Source: Allocoprococcus comes
Lineage (GTDB): Bacteria; Bacillota; Clostridia; Lachnospirales; Lachnospiraceae
NCBI RefSeq assembly: GCF_013300725.1
Contig: NZ_JAAIMM010000009.1
Span: forward strand, 49,063 to 113,062
Reading direction: 5' to 3'
DNA: 64,000 nt
The notes under the pieces are model-generated. The model did not search any database, had not been told where the DNA came from, and worked only from the letters and a program-made list of their open reading frames with translations. How positions within the stretch are numbered: the stretch's first letter is position 1; the number at the start of each line of letters is the position of its first letter. Of the stretch, positions 18,008 through 25,947 are shown in pieces. The position numbers were made by a program, and so were the translations under genes.

Positions 18008-18053
18008 CTTCTTTTTGAATTTGATGAAAAAGTCCTTGACTTTTCGTCTCTGG

Positions 18054-18900
18054 CAAAACTGCAAAATCGATTTTGATTTCCTGTGGTGCCAGACTTGCAC
18101 CATTTGACATTCAGGAACTAAGAGAAATTATGTCGTATGACGAAATGGAACTGGATATGATCGGTGATCAGAGAACAGCCATGTTTGTCATCATCAGCGA
18201 CACAGATGACACATTCAACTTTGTGGTAGCGATCATGTACACCCAGCTTTTTAACCTGCTTTGTGATAAGGCGGATGATGAGCATGGCGGCAGGCTTCCC
18301 TATCATGTACGACTGCTTCTTGATGAGTTCAGCAATATCGGACAGATCCCAAAATTCGACAAATTGATTGCTACGATCCGAAGCAGGGAAATTTCCGCTT
18401 CTATCATTCTGCAGTCACAATCTCAGCTGAAAACCATCTATAAGGATGCTGCTGAGACGATCACAGGTAACTGTGACACTGTTCTTTTCCTGGGGGGAAA
18501 GGAAAGTTCCACACTGAAAGAAATATCAGAAACCCTGGGAAAGGAAACCATTGATCTTTACAACACATCCGACACCAGAGGCAGCAACCGGTCCTATGGA
18601 CTGAACTATCAAAAGACTGGAAAAGAACTGATGAGTAGAGATGAGCTGGCGGTCATGGATGGAGAAAAATGTATCCTACAGCTTCGAGGAGTCCGGCCGT
18701 TTTTAAGCAACAAATATGACATCACAAAGCATAAACGGTACAAAGAGCTTGCCGATTTCAATAAGAATAATGCGTTTGATGTCGAAAAGTATCTGGCACA
18801 CCGACTGGTGATGTCCGAAGATACAGAATTTGAAATGTATGAAGTAACTGTAACACAAGAAGACGTATCAGCGATTGAAGCTGAGGAAGGTGAGGACTGA
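18054..18900 (+). CDS. VirD4/TraG coupling protein, part 3 of 3
   Basis: The C-terminal 282 codons of the coupling protein read (G)KTAKSILISCGARLAPFDIQ and onward. Walker B LLLDEFSN lies near residue 413 of the joined protein, and the conserved SIILQSQSQLKTIYKDAAETI and NCDTVLFLGGKE motifs follow. Joined with 4806-5556 and 8308-8533 it gives 1824 bases, exactly 608 codons with the stop. As it stands the segment lacks a proper start and the Walker A half, so no active protein is expected unless the element excises. Confidence 0.92.
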
Positions 18901-19024
18901 TATGAAAGAAAGAATTCGAGCACCCTGTTGTTGAGCGGGGGTACAAAAAGGTCTGAATAAAAGGGAAAGGAGTAGAGCCAAACGCTTACAGACCATAAGA
19001 AAAAGCGTTTGTTCACACATGATT

Positions 19025-19240
19025 ATGGCTTTTTTTAGCAGTGCAATCAATATTCTTCAGACACTGGTCGTTGCAATCGGTGCCGGCCTTGGTGTCTGGG
19101 GCGTAATCAACCTGATGGAAGGTTATGGAAACGACAACCCGGGTGCAAAATCCCAGGGAATTAAGCAGCTGATGAGCGGTGGTGGTGTTATCCTGATCGG
19201 AACACAGCTGATCCCGCTTCTGAGTGGATTATTTGGTTAA
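19025..19240 (+). CDS. Maff2 family membrane protein
   Basis: A 71-residue (or 73 from ATG 19019) protein with two membrane helices, reading MAFFSSAINILQTLVVAIGA, then GLGVWGVINLMEGYGNDNPG and a glycine-rich second helix. Maff2 proteins lie between VirD4 and VirB6 in Clostridia ICEs and resemble small VirB2/pilin-like membrane subunits; the role is inferred. No clear ribosome site is adjacent: the nearest AAAGGAG is ~45 bases upstream, beyond a hairpin (AAACGC/GCGTTT, about 18979-19010). A truncated relative is at 60376. Confidence 0.85.
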   Translation: MAFFSSAINILQTLVVAIGAGLGVWGVINLMEGYGNDNPGAKSQGIKQLMSGGGVILIGTQLIPLLSGLFG

Positions 19241-19259
19241 GAGAAAGGAGTAGAGATCC

Positions 19260-19754
19260 ATGTTCAGTCAGATTTTTGATGCGATTGAGGAATGGATGAG
19301 GGAACTCTTAACCGGGATGATCACTTCCAACCTAGACACGATGTTTACTGATGTCAATCAAAAGACCGGTGAGATCGCTACCCAGGTTGGACAGACCCCG
19401 CAAGGGTGGAACGGCAGCATATTCAGTATGATCCGGAACTTATCAGATTCCGTGATCATGCCGATCGCAGGTATTATTATTACACTCGTACTCTGCTACG
19501 AATTGATTTCTATGCTGACCGAGCGTAACAACATGCATGATATTGATACCTGGATGTTTTTCAAGTACTTCGTAAAAATGTGGATCGCTGTGTATCTGGT
19601 GAGTAACACATTTACGATCACAATGGCGGTATTCGATGTGGGTCAGCACGTAGTTAATTCTGCGGCCGGTGTTATCACAGGAAGCACCGCCATTGATATT
19701 TCTTCGGCATTGACGGATCTTTCCACAACACTGGAAAGCTATTTTAAACTATGA
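19260..19754 (+). pseudogene. VirB6/TrbL-like channel protein, truncated
   Basis: 164 codons with an N-terminal amphipathic region (FDAIEEWMRELLTGMI) and two membrane helices (about 64-84 and 100-123), ending LSTTLESYFKL. Proteins of this ICE family are normally about 280-290 residues with several more C-terminal helices, so roughly the last 40 percent is missing. The stop arises at the joint with an unrelated gene fragment (DUF5688, from 19750). The protein normally forms part of the inner-membrane secretion channel. Good ribosome site GAAAGGAG at 19243. Confidence 0.8.
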
Positions 19755-20508
19755 AGATGTGAAGGACAAGCTGTTTATCCGTGTGTCATCAGCCGAAGCA
19801 AATAAGGAAGTCCTCGAAATTGTGCCACACCAGTTAAAGGAAGATCTTGCAATTACCTATCATGTGGCAGTAGGCAAGAATCAGGATGGATTAAGTTCCA
19901 TGCTGATTACAAATGAAATGATGAAGGAATATGGAGTGACACAGGAGCAGATTCATGAAGACGCTATGAAAAGTTCACCGCGTGTCATGGTCCCAGAGGT
20001 ATCAAGTATAGGTGTACTGATAGATGAAATATATCAGAAAAATATTCTCATGCTGACACCAGATGAACGTGAAATGCTGCTAGAAACATTGCAGGAGTCA
20101 AGCGAGATGCCGACATTCTTTGTTGTTACAAATACAGAAAGAATTGATGGAGCCGGTGTGATCTTTTATCCGGAATTCATGGATAACATGGGGGAACTTC
20201 TGGGAAATGATTTCTTCATTTTGCCATCATCCATCCATCAAATGCTGATCTTGCCGGATGACGGTCAAGTGGATGCGGAAATGTTAAGAGATATGGTAAA
20301 AGAAGTTAATGCCACTCAGGTAGCACCAGCAGAACGCCTTACCAATGATGTATATCACTTTGACACAAAGGATCACGTCTTTGAAAAGGCAGACAGGTTC
20401 ACAGAACGTCAGAAAGAAAAAGAAGCGCAGGCTGCAAAAACAGAGAAAGTTGGAAAAGAACAGCCGGATCAGAAACCGAAAACAAAGAAACATGATATGG
20501 AACTTTAA
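19750..20508 (+). pseudogene. DUF5688 protein, N-terminus deleted
   Basis: An open frame reading YEDVKDKLFIRVSSAEANKE and on to a lysine-rich end. It matches the middle and C-terminal parts of DUF5688 proteins, which usually start about 110 residues earlier and begin the YEDVKDKL block internally. No proper start with a ribosome site is present (GTG 19759 is the first candidate). In related ICEs DUF5688 lies many genes after VirB6, so the joint at ~19750 marks a deletion of the interval. Function unknown. Confidence 0.75.
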
Positions 20509-20540
20509 TAAAAAATAATCATCTCATCAACTAATAAAAA

Positions 20541-20577
20541 GCCCTGCGGCATAAGCACAATGTCGTGGGGCGTTTTT
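20541..20577 (+). terminator. Terminator before the ArdC/YodL gene
   Basis: GCCCTGCGGCAT pairs, with G-U wobbles, with ATGTCGTGGGGC, followed by five T. The next ribosome site begins directly after it. Confidence 0.75.
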
Positions 20578-20590
20578 GGAAAGGAGTATT

Positions 20591-22612
20591 ATGACAGAAC
20601 AAAATAAAACTACTACTATTCCACTGCCGGTCCATGGAAAAGATATGGACAGCATTATGCAGTCACTGGAATCTGGTGTGGAAGAACTTTTTACAAGTAA
20701 CCGCTATCAGGAATTTCTTAAAACCATGGCAAAGTTTCACAATTATTCCTTTAACAACACAATGCTGATTGCTATGCAGCGACCGGATGCCACACTTGTT
20801 ACCAGCTACAAAAACTGGCAGTCCATGGGTAGACAGGTCATGAAAGGTGAAAAAGGAATTACAATCATTGCACCGGCACCATATAAGAAAATGAAGGAAA
20901 AAGAGGTTCTGGATGAAAATCAGCGACCGATCATGGGAACCGATGGAAAACCTAAGACTGAACAGGTGGAAGTTACGGTTCCACATTTTAAAGCAGTTAC
21001 CGTCTTTGATATTGCTCAGACATCCGGGGAACCAATCCAGACACTGGCACCGGAATTATTGACTGCAGCTGTACAGGATTTTGATTCTTTCATGCAGGCT
21101 ATTCAGAAAATATCCCCAGTGCCGATTCGATTCGATGAGATCGATGGCAATGCCAATGGATATTATCACAATGCAGACAAGGAAATCGTGATCAAAAAAG
21201 GGCTCAGTGAAAGTCAGACCTTAAAGACTGCTATTCATGAAACCGTCCATGCTAAACTGCATGACAAGGAAATCATGGAAAGCCTGGGTGTAGAAAAAGA
21301 CCGTCTGACAAAAGAGGTTGAAGCAGAATCCGTTGCTTACTGTGTGTGTTCTTCCTTTGGTTTGGATACATCGGATTACAGTTTTCCTTATATTGCAGGT
21401 TGGAGCAGCAGCCGGGAAATGAAGGAAATGAAAGCATCTATGGATGTGATCCGCAAGACAGCCGGTGAAATGATCAATCAGCTTACAGAAGAACTGGAAA
21501 TCATTCTTGAAGAAAAACAAAAGACAGAATTACATGAAAAATACGGCATTTTGGTAGATGCACTGGAAGCAGCCGGATACCGCTATGATTATCGGGAAAG
21601 CGAACCGGGACATATTGTACTGGCACCGGATGGGACACATGAAATTGCTGGGTATTTGCAGTTTGAATCATGGGGAGATATCAAAGACTGGCTGGAAGAT
21701 ACGATTGCAGAAGGAACAGATATTTCGGAAAGAGTTGATCGGGCTTTGTATCCATTTAAGTTTGATTATACCCTAGAGGAAGAAATGTTCAGAGGTAATG
21801 GTGACCGCTATGCGATTTATCATGTGGATGAAGACACACCGGGAAAACAACATTTATTTATGAATATGGAAATGGTCAAAGAAGATGGCATTACAATCGA
21901 TGCAGCAAATTATAAGTGTGTTTATTCCGGCAGATTGCATGAAAATGAAAAGCTGGATGATTTGTATGCCGTATTCAACGATAATCCACCAGCAGATTAT
22001 AAAGCACATTCTATGTCGGTCAGTGATGTCATCATTACAAACCATGGTGGGAATATGCAGGCATATTACGTGGATCGATTTGGATTTGCAGAACTTCCAG
22101 ACTTTGCAGCACAAAGAGAAAAAATACTCGATATTGTCCCGGAAATTGAAAATGTGGATTATGAAAATGATCTTACATGTATTAGTTTTTATGCGGCTGA
22201 ATGCGCAGAATTTCCCGTGATGGGTGAAGTTCACTATGATCTGACATTACCGGAAGCCCTGGAAGCTTATGAGAAAATCCCATCAGAACGTATGCATGGC
22301 TTGAAATGTGTTGGCTTTGATCTGAAAGACGGAAGTGATTATGAAGGAATGCAGAGCCTGATGATCGAAGGAAAAATACAGAAAGAATTTTTGAATTCGA
22401 TTCCTGGATTTAGAGAAAATTCTTATGTGCAAAATGCAATCAGTCGTGTGGAAAAGTACTTGGAAGAAAGACATCCAAATGTGGAAAATCCTCTGAAATC
22501 CAATAAGAAAGTGGATAACGCAAAAAATATAAGCGAAGAAAAAAACGAGAAGGAGCTGAATATACAGATGAAACCAATACCGAAAAAGAAAAGGGGGGAA
22601 ATGAGCCTATGA
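20591..22612 (+). CDS. ArdC-like antirestriction/ssDNA-binding protein with YodL domains
   Basis: A 673-residue protein starting at ATG 20591 behind AAAGGAG. The N-terminal domain (~1-130) is ArdC-like (NRYQEFLKTMAKFHNYSFNN, SYKNWQSMGRQVMKGEKGI). A zincin region follows with HETVHAKLH near residue 217 (the HExxH metalloprotease form) and a downstream E. The C-terminal half has repeated YodL-type modules (DRYAIYHVDEDTPGK.. and AYYVDRFGFAELPDF..). ArdC proteins protect incoming single-stranded DNA from restriction in the recipient. It opens an operon with TTRAP and a second YodL-like gene. Confidence 0.85.
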   Translation: MTEQNKTTTIPLPVHGKDMDSIMQSLESGVEELFTSNRYQEFLKTMAKFHNYSFNNTMLIAMQRPDATLVTSYKNWQSMGRQVMKGEKGITIIAPAPYKKMKEKEVLDENQRPIMGTDGKPKTEQVEVTVPHFKAVTVFDIAQTSGEPIQTLAPELLTAAVQDFDSFMQAIQKISPVPIRFDEIDGNANGYYHNADKEIVIKKGLSESQTLKTAIHETVHAKLHDKEIMESLGVEKDRLTKEVEAESVAYCVCSSFGLDTSDYSFPYIAGWSSSREMKEMKASMDVIRKTAGEMINQLTEELEIILEEKQKTELHEKYGILVDALEAAGYRYDYRESEPGHIVLAPDGTHEIAGYLQFESWGDIKDWLEDTIAEGTDISERVDRALYPFKFDYTLEEEMFRGNGDRYAIYHVDEDTPGKQHLFMNMEMVKEDGITIDAANYKCVYSGRLHENEKLDDLYAVFNDNPPADYKAHSMSVSDVIITNHGGNMQAYYVDRFGFAELPDFAAQREKILDIVPEIENVDYENDLTCISFYAAECAEFPVMGEVHYDLTLPEALEAYEKIPSERMHGLKCVGFDLKDGSDYEGMQSLMIEGKIQKEFLNSIPGFRENSYVQNAISRVEKYLEERHPNVENPLKSNKKVDNAKNISEEKNEKELNIQMKPIPKKKRGEMSL

Positions 22613-22869
22613 GAAATGTAAACCTGGAAGAAAACGAACTGACTATTACTGCTATCTTCCAGCAGCACACAAAGGAAGAAACAATCCAAACACTGAAAGA
22701 AGCTTTGGAAGTTTTTGAACAGGAAGAAAGTGATCCTGAGAATGATGAAATGATTGAAATCATCAATTCTACAGTTGGAAAATTACAGCAGATCGAAGAC
22801 AAATACTACTATTCTCTGGATCTGAATTATTATCTGAATAACTTGGAGGACGATGCCTATGAAGCTTAA
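22609..22869 (+). CDS. Transposon-transfer assisting protein (TTRAP family)
   Basis: An 86-residue acidic protein overlapping the previous stop by four bases. It has the family pattern LEENELTITAIFQQHTKEET and a helical C-terminus KYYYSLDLNYYLNNLEDD. Family members occur in ICEs of Clostridia; the mechanism is not established. It overlaps the following gene by 11 bases, so the three are translated as a unit. Confidence 0.8.
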   Translation: MRNVNLEENELTITAIFQQHTKEETIQTLKEALEVFEQEESDPENDEMIEIINSTVGKLQQIEDKYYYSLDLNYYLNNLEDDAYEA

Positions 22870-23743
22870 TCAATTTGCAGTCTACCGAGTAGATCAGCAG
22901 ACAGCAGGAAAAGCACTGTGGCATCTGCCATATCAAGAGGCAAGACAGCAGAATGTGTCGATTACTGTCGAAAATTACCGATTAATCTCGATTCATGAAA
23001 TGCAGGAAAATGAAAAAGTCGCTGACATCTGGAAACGGACGAAAAATCAATGCGAAGTCAGTGACGTGCTCGTATTGAACAAGAATGGAGAAATCAGCTG
23101 CTACTATGTAGATGAGAACTATCCACAGTATCTGGCCGGATTTATTCGCATCAACACATCCGGTACACTGATCACTATGGAAACTGAGAATTATCAGATT
23201 GATGGGAAAAAGGGGAACTGGATTGCAACAGACACCGTCATTATTGATGGAAAACAGTTTTATTTGATGGAACATCAGGTATACCGAGATCAGGCCCAGG
23301 GTGTTATCCTGGATGCTTATGGAAAAATGGTTGTCGAAGAATGTAAGAAATTCGATGAAAAGACAAAACAAAAGATTCATGATTACATCCAACAGCAGGT
23401 ACCGCTAAATCCGGTCGAACAGCTAAAACAAGATGGTAAAATCCGTCTGGAACATTACCAGAAATTCTACCAGAACGGCACTTATGAACGAAGCAGAGAA
23501 TCTGGTACAGAAGCTAACTATGATATGGTGGACGGTCTGGTGAATAATCAGAAGAAGAACCTGGAAAAAATTTCTGATGCACGCAATAACAAACAGACGT
23601 CCCGAAATCAACAAAATAATAAACCTAAGAAACGAAGGTCCGTAATCAAACGACTGCATCAGAAACAGATTGCCATTGCTCGCCGGTCCGGAAAGCCGAT
23701 ACCAAAGTACCTGGATCAGGAAATGGAAAGAAAGCGGGGATAG
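22859..23743 (+). CDS. YodL/DUF4316-like ICE protein
   Basis: 294 residues from ATG 22859, chosen because GGAGG at 22845 has the right distance (ATG 22853 would be too close). The N-terminal ~110 residues are YodL-like (FAVYRVDQQTAGKALWHLPY, and CYYVDENYPQYLAGFIRINT). A middle domain of unknown type and a strongly basic C-terminus (KPKKRRSVIKRLHQKQIAIA) follow, which suggests nucleic-acid contact. It is co-translated with TTRAP. Function unknown. Confidence 0.75.
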   Translation: MKLNQFAVYRVDQQTAGKALWHLPYQEARQQNVSITVENYRLISIHEMQENEKVADIWKRTKNQCEVSDVLVLNKNGEISCYYVDENYPQYLAGFIRINTSGTLITMETENYQIDGKKGNWIATDTVIIDGKQFYLMEHQVYRDQAQGVILDAYGKMVVEECKKFDEKTKQKIHDYIQQQVPLNPVEQLKQDGKIRLEHYQKFYQNGTYERSRESGTEANYDMVDGLVNNQKKNLEKISDARNNKQTSRNQQNNKPKKRRSVIKRLHQKQIAIARRSGKPIPKYLDQEMERKRG

Positions 23744-23746
23744 AAT

Positions 23747-24037
23747 ATGCGAAGGTTAAAGTGTGAAAAAGAAACGATTATTCTGACTAATGAAGATGAT
23801 GGATTCTATGATGTGTATACCTTCAATCAGAACTTGCAGAAACGGTTGAGGTCTTTTGCGGAGAAGTATCCGGATGATTGCTGGTTGAAAGGATCTTCGG
23901 AGGATGGTAGTGAAACGTATATGATTAAAAAAGGGCGGTTATCATTGAATTTAAGACCACCTTATTCCAAGGATAGAATTCATAAAGCAACCGAACGAAT
24001 TATTGAAGAACAGAAAGAGCAATCGAAGGATTCATAG
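23747..24037 (+). CDS. Hypothetical ICE protein
   Basis: A 96-residue charged protein starting MRRLKCEKETIILTNEDDGF, immediately after the YodL-like gene. It has an alpha/beta look with YMIKKGRLSLNLRPPYSKDR near the end and no membrane segment. It is the last gene of the operon, ahead of a strong terminator. I do not recognise the family. Confidence 0.65.
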   Translation: MRRLKCEKETIILTNEDDGFYDVYTFNQNLQKRLRSFAEKYPDDCWLKGSSEDGSETYMIKKGRLSLNLRPPYSKDRIHKATERIIEEQKEQSKDS

Positions 24038-24114
24038 AATGCGATTTAAGAGAAAAAAGCCTCATGACCATGAGAAAAAATGAAAGCAAAATACGTTAGC
24101 TGATAAAGTGTATA

Positions 24115-24149
24115 GGCTCAAAAGGGAAAGTGCCCTTTTGGGCCTTTTT
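24115..24149 (+). terminator. Strong terminator ending the ArdC/TTRAP operon
   Basis: GGCTCAAAAGGG (24115-24126) pairs with CCCTTTTGGGCC (24133-24144), followed by TTTTT. The 24038-24114 interval shows no gene. Confidence 0.9.
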
Positions 24150-24160
24150 AATTTAAAATA

Positions 24161-24250
24161 GTTCTAAAGAACAAGTTGACAATCTGTAGATTCTGTATGT
24201 TTTAAAGATCAATCGTTATACTAATTTTAGACCGAATTATCGTTCTAAAG
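24161..24250. promoter_or_regulatory. Operator sites for the XRE regulator
   Basis: GTTCTAAAGAAC (24161-24172; inverted arms GTTCT/AGAAC) overlaps the region next to TTGACA (24176-24181). GTTCTAAAG recurs at 24242, overlapping the ribosome site. Two further copies, GTTCTAAAG (24652) and ATTCTAAGGAAC (24671-24682), precede the next gene. The TTGACA is a possible -35, but no well-spaced -10 is obvious. Confidence 0.6.
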
Positions 24251-24261
24251 GAGGTGTCACA

Positions 24262-24576
24262 ATGGATTTAAAGGCGGTTGGTCAGAGAATAAAAGCTGCA
24301 AGGGAAGCTAAGAATCTTACACAAGAAGAATTGGCAGCACTGGTAAACTTGAGTCCAACTCATGTAAGTGTTATAGAGAGAGGACTGAAAGTAACAAAAC
24401 TTGATACTTTTATTGCGATTGCAAATGCATTAGATGTTTCAGCAGATACACTATTGATTGATGTTGTGACACATTCGGTTAGCGGCGTTACGAATGAATT
24501 ATCTGAAATGATAGAGAAACTACCTAAAGAAAAGCAACAGAGAATTATCAATGCAGTGAGAGCATTGGTGGAATAA
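24262..24576 (+). CDS. XRE-family transcriptional regulator
   Basis: A 104-residue helix-turn-helix protein: the XRE domain spans ~6-62 (RIKAAREAKNLTQEELAALV, NLSPTHVSVIERG). A short helical tail follows (LSEMIEKLPKEKQQRIINAV). The start lies behind AAAGGAGGTG. Copies of GTTCTAAAG flank its promoter and that of the next gene, suggesting it represses both. It may keep this unit, or the ICE, silent until induction. Confidence 0.85.
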   Translation: MDLKAVGQRIKAAREAKNLTQEELAALVNLSPTHVSVIERGLKVTKLDTFIAIANALDVSADTLLIDVVTHSVSGVTNELSEMIEKLPKEKQQRIINAVRALVE

Positions 24577-24691
24577 ATACGTGAATAAGAAGATGGAAGG
24601 GCTAATTGCTCTTCTTTTTTATTTGGTTTAACGTGAAAATATGATATAGTAGTTCTAAAGACTTATATATAATTCTAAGGAACTTGATAAA

Positions 24692-25120
24692 ATGAAGAAA
24701 AAAAATATAACACTTGTATTTGTTGCTATCGTTTTTTCGATTATTGTTGGAATGATAATTGGGAAAAGCTTATTAAAGCATAAAGAAGGTGAGCCAGATG
24801 TAGTTGGCAGTTTTTCTATGAATAGAGATGAGAATCTTACAGTAGTTGCTAACAGAAAAAATATTTCTGATAAAGAAGCATTTACAAGACTGCTTTTAAA
24901 AATGTACAAAGAGAATTCATTTCATTCAATAAAATTTTCTACAGATCATGGATATGCAACCAGCCTTGATATGACCGTATATTCTTGGAAAGAAGATATC
25001 GAAAATGGAAAATCCATTATGCAGATAGAATTTAGACCGATTGAATATGGAAAAGATTATGATATTGTTCATAATCCGGATAAATATGTGCTTTTTATCG
25101 ATGGAACAGAAATAAAATGA
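24692..25120 (+). CDS. Membrane-anchored hypothetical protein
   Basis: A 142-residue protein with one N-terminal membrane helix (KNITLVFVAIVFSIIVGMII), then a soluble domain outside the membrane. No known family is recognised. Two operator-like copies (24652, 24671) precede it, so it is probably controlled by the XRE protein upstream. The ribosome site TAAGGAAC is weak. Small anchored proteins at this point in an ICE can act in surface exclusion, but that is only a guess. Confidence 0.65.
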   Translation: MKKKNITLVFVAIVFSIIVGMIIGKSLLKHKEGEPDVVGSFSMNRDENLTVVANRKNISDKEAFTRLLLKMYKENSFHSIKFSTDHGYATSLDMTVYSWKEDIENGKSIMQIEFRPIEYGKDYDIVHNPDKYVLFIDGTEIK

Positions 25121-25207
25121 AATATATAGATATGCAGATAAAGCGCAGAAAAAGAGGATTGCTCAACACAGGAGGATATTTTCAATTACCCTCAAAATGA
25201 TAAAAGC

Positions 25208-25232
25208 GAGGCAGCGGAAAATCCGTTGCCTC
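25208..25232 (-). terminator. Hairpin between convergent units
   Basis: GAGGCAGCGGA pairs with TCCGTTGCCTC (one G-U) around a loop of three A. On the minus strand it is followed by GCTTTTAT, so it most likely ends the minus-strand operon; it may also stop the plus-strand gene. Confidence 0.65.
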
Positions 25233-25250
25233 ATATCAGTATTATGACAA

Positions 25251-25529
25251 TTAATCTAGTTCCGCCCCTAACTCATACCTCCAATACTCCGCCGCCTCAT
25301 ATTCCCTAGGTTCTGAGAGTACCGGTACAGTAAAGAGTTCAACCGGAACACCGAGTGTTGATGCAAAGATTTTCATAAGATCCTCTTTTGGTGTTCGGAC
25401 ATCGCTTTCATACTGAGCAATCCGGACATCAGCACAGCTGTCGGGAAATCCAACAGCCATGCCAAGTTCTTTCTGGGTGAGATGATTTTTCTGTCTTAAG
25501 TGTTTTAATTTTCTTCCAAATGTAATCAT
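25251..25529 (-). CDS. XRE-family regulator, minus-strand operon
   Basis: 92 residues starting MITFGRKLKHLRQKNHLTQK, with an XRE helix-turn-helix at ~5-63 and a short tail. The start is set by CAGGAG nine bases upstream. It is the last gene of the MobC-relaxase-ThyX-dUTPase operon and begins four bases after the dUTPase stop. It may control excision or the operon itself; the target is unknown. Confidence 0.8.
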   Translation of the reverse strand: MITFGRKLKHLRQKNHLTQKELGMAVGFPDSCADVRIAQYESDVRTPKEDLMKIFASTLGVPVELFTVPVLSEPREYEAAEYWRYELGAELD

Positions 25530-25533
25530 AGTA

Positions 25534-25947
25534 TTATTCTCCTGTGCTTCCAAAAGCCCCAGTTCCTCGTTCTTCACCGAGATCCAGGACAAAGTCTGCA
25601 ATCACAACCGGTGTGATCACCAGCTGACCGACGCGTGTGTCTTTATGAATGATCTGAGAAGATGTGCTCACGTTGCTGATAATGGCATGGATCTCACCAC
25701 GGTAACCGGAGTCAATCGGTGGAAGTTCGCATACCAGTCCTTTTGCAGCCATGCTGCTTCGTGGAAAGACATATCCGGCAAATCCATCCGGGATGATGAG
25801 ACCAAATCCAAGCGGAATTCTCGCAACTTCGCCTGGCTTTAATACGCAATCATAAGGCATGAATACATCCGCACCGGCATCATTTTCATGTGGCCGGAAG
25901 GGATGATGATCTGCTTTCAGACCAAAGTCAATCAGTTTAATCTTTAT
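25534..25947 (-). CDS. dut: dUTPase with apparent ATA start
   Basis: Cleaves dUTP to dUMP and pyrophosphate, keeping uracil out of DNA and feeding dTMP synthesis. All five motifs are in one frame: DAGADV, PRSSM, GYRGEIHA, RVGQL and RGTGAFGSTG. Motif I lies upstream of the first ATG (25860), so the true protein must start earlier. The only place with a good ribosome site (AGGAGG, nine bases away) is an ATA codon at 25947, giving 137 residues, normal for the family. An upstream in-frame TGA rules out a longer form. The ATA is probably a mutated ATG. Its start overlaps the thyX end. Confidence 0.75.
   Translation of the reverse strand: MKIKLIDFGLKADHHPFRPHENDAGADVFMPYDCVLKPGEVARIPLGFGLIIPDGFAGYVFPRSSMAAKGLVCELPPIDSGYRGEIHAIISNVSTSSQIIHKDTRVGQLVITPVVIADFVLDLGEERGTGAFGSTGE

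Larger units (their letters stand above)
8532..18053 (+). mobile_element. Tn4451-like serine-recombinase mobilizable element
   Basis: About 9.5 kb with a large serine recombinase at one end and TnpV and TnpW genes, the names used in Tn4451. It adds an ABC exporter, a DUF3847 protein, a MobA/MobL relaxase and a primase/helicase, all on the plus strand. Its edges are defined by virD4: GCAGCC-GG on the left (8532-8533) and GG-CAAAACTG on the right (18052-18053). Crossover at the shared GG restores GCAGCCGGCAAAACTG and the protein AAGKTAKSIL. Tn4451 itself uses GA. The backbone genes are clearly richer in GC than the ICE and the exporter cargo. Confidence 0.9.
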
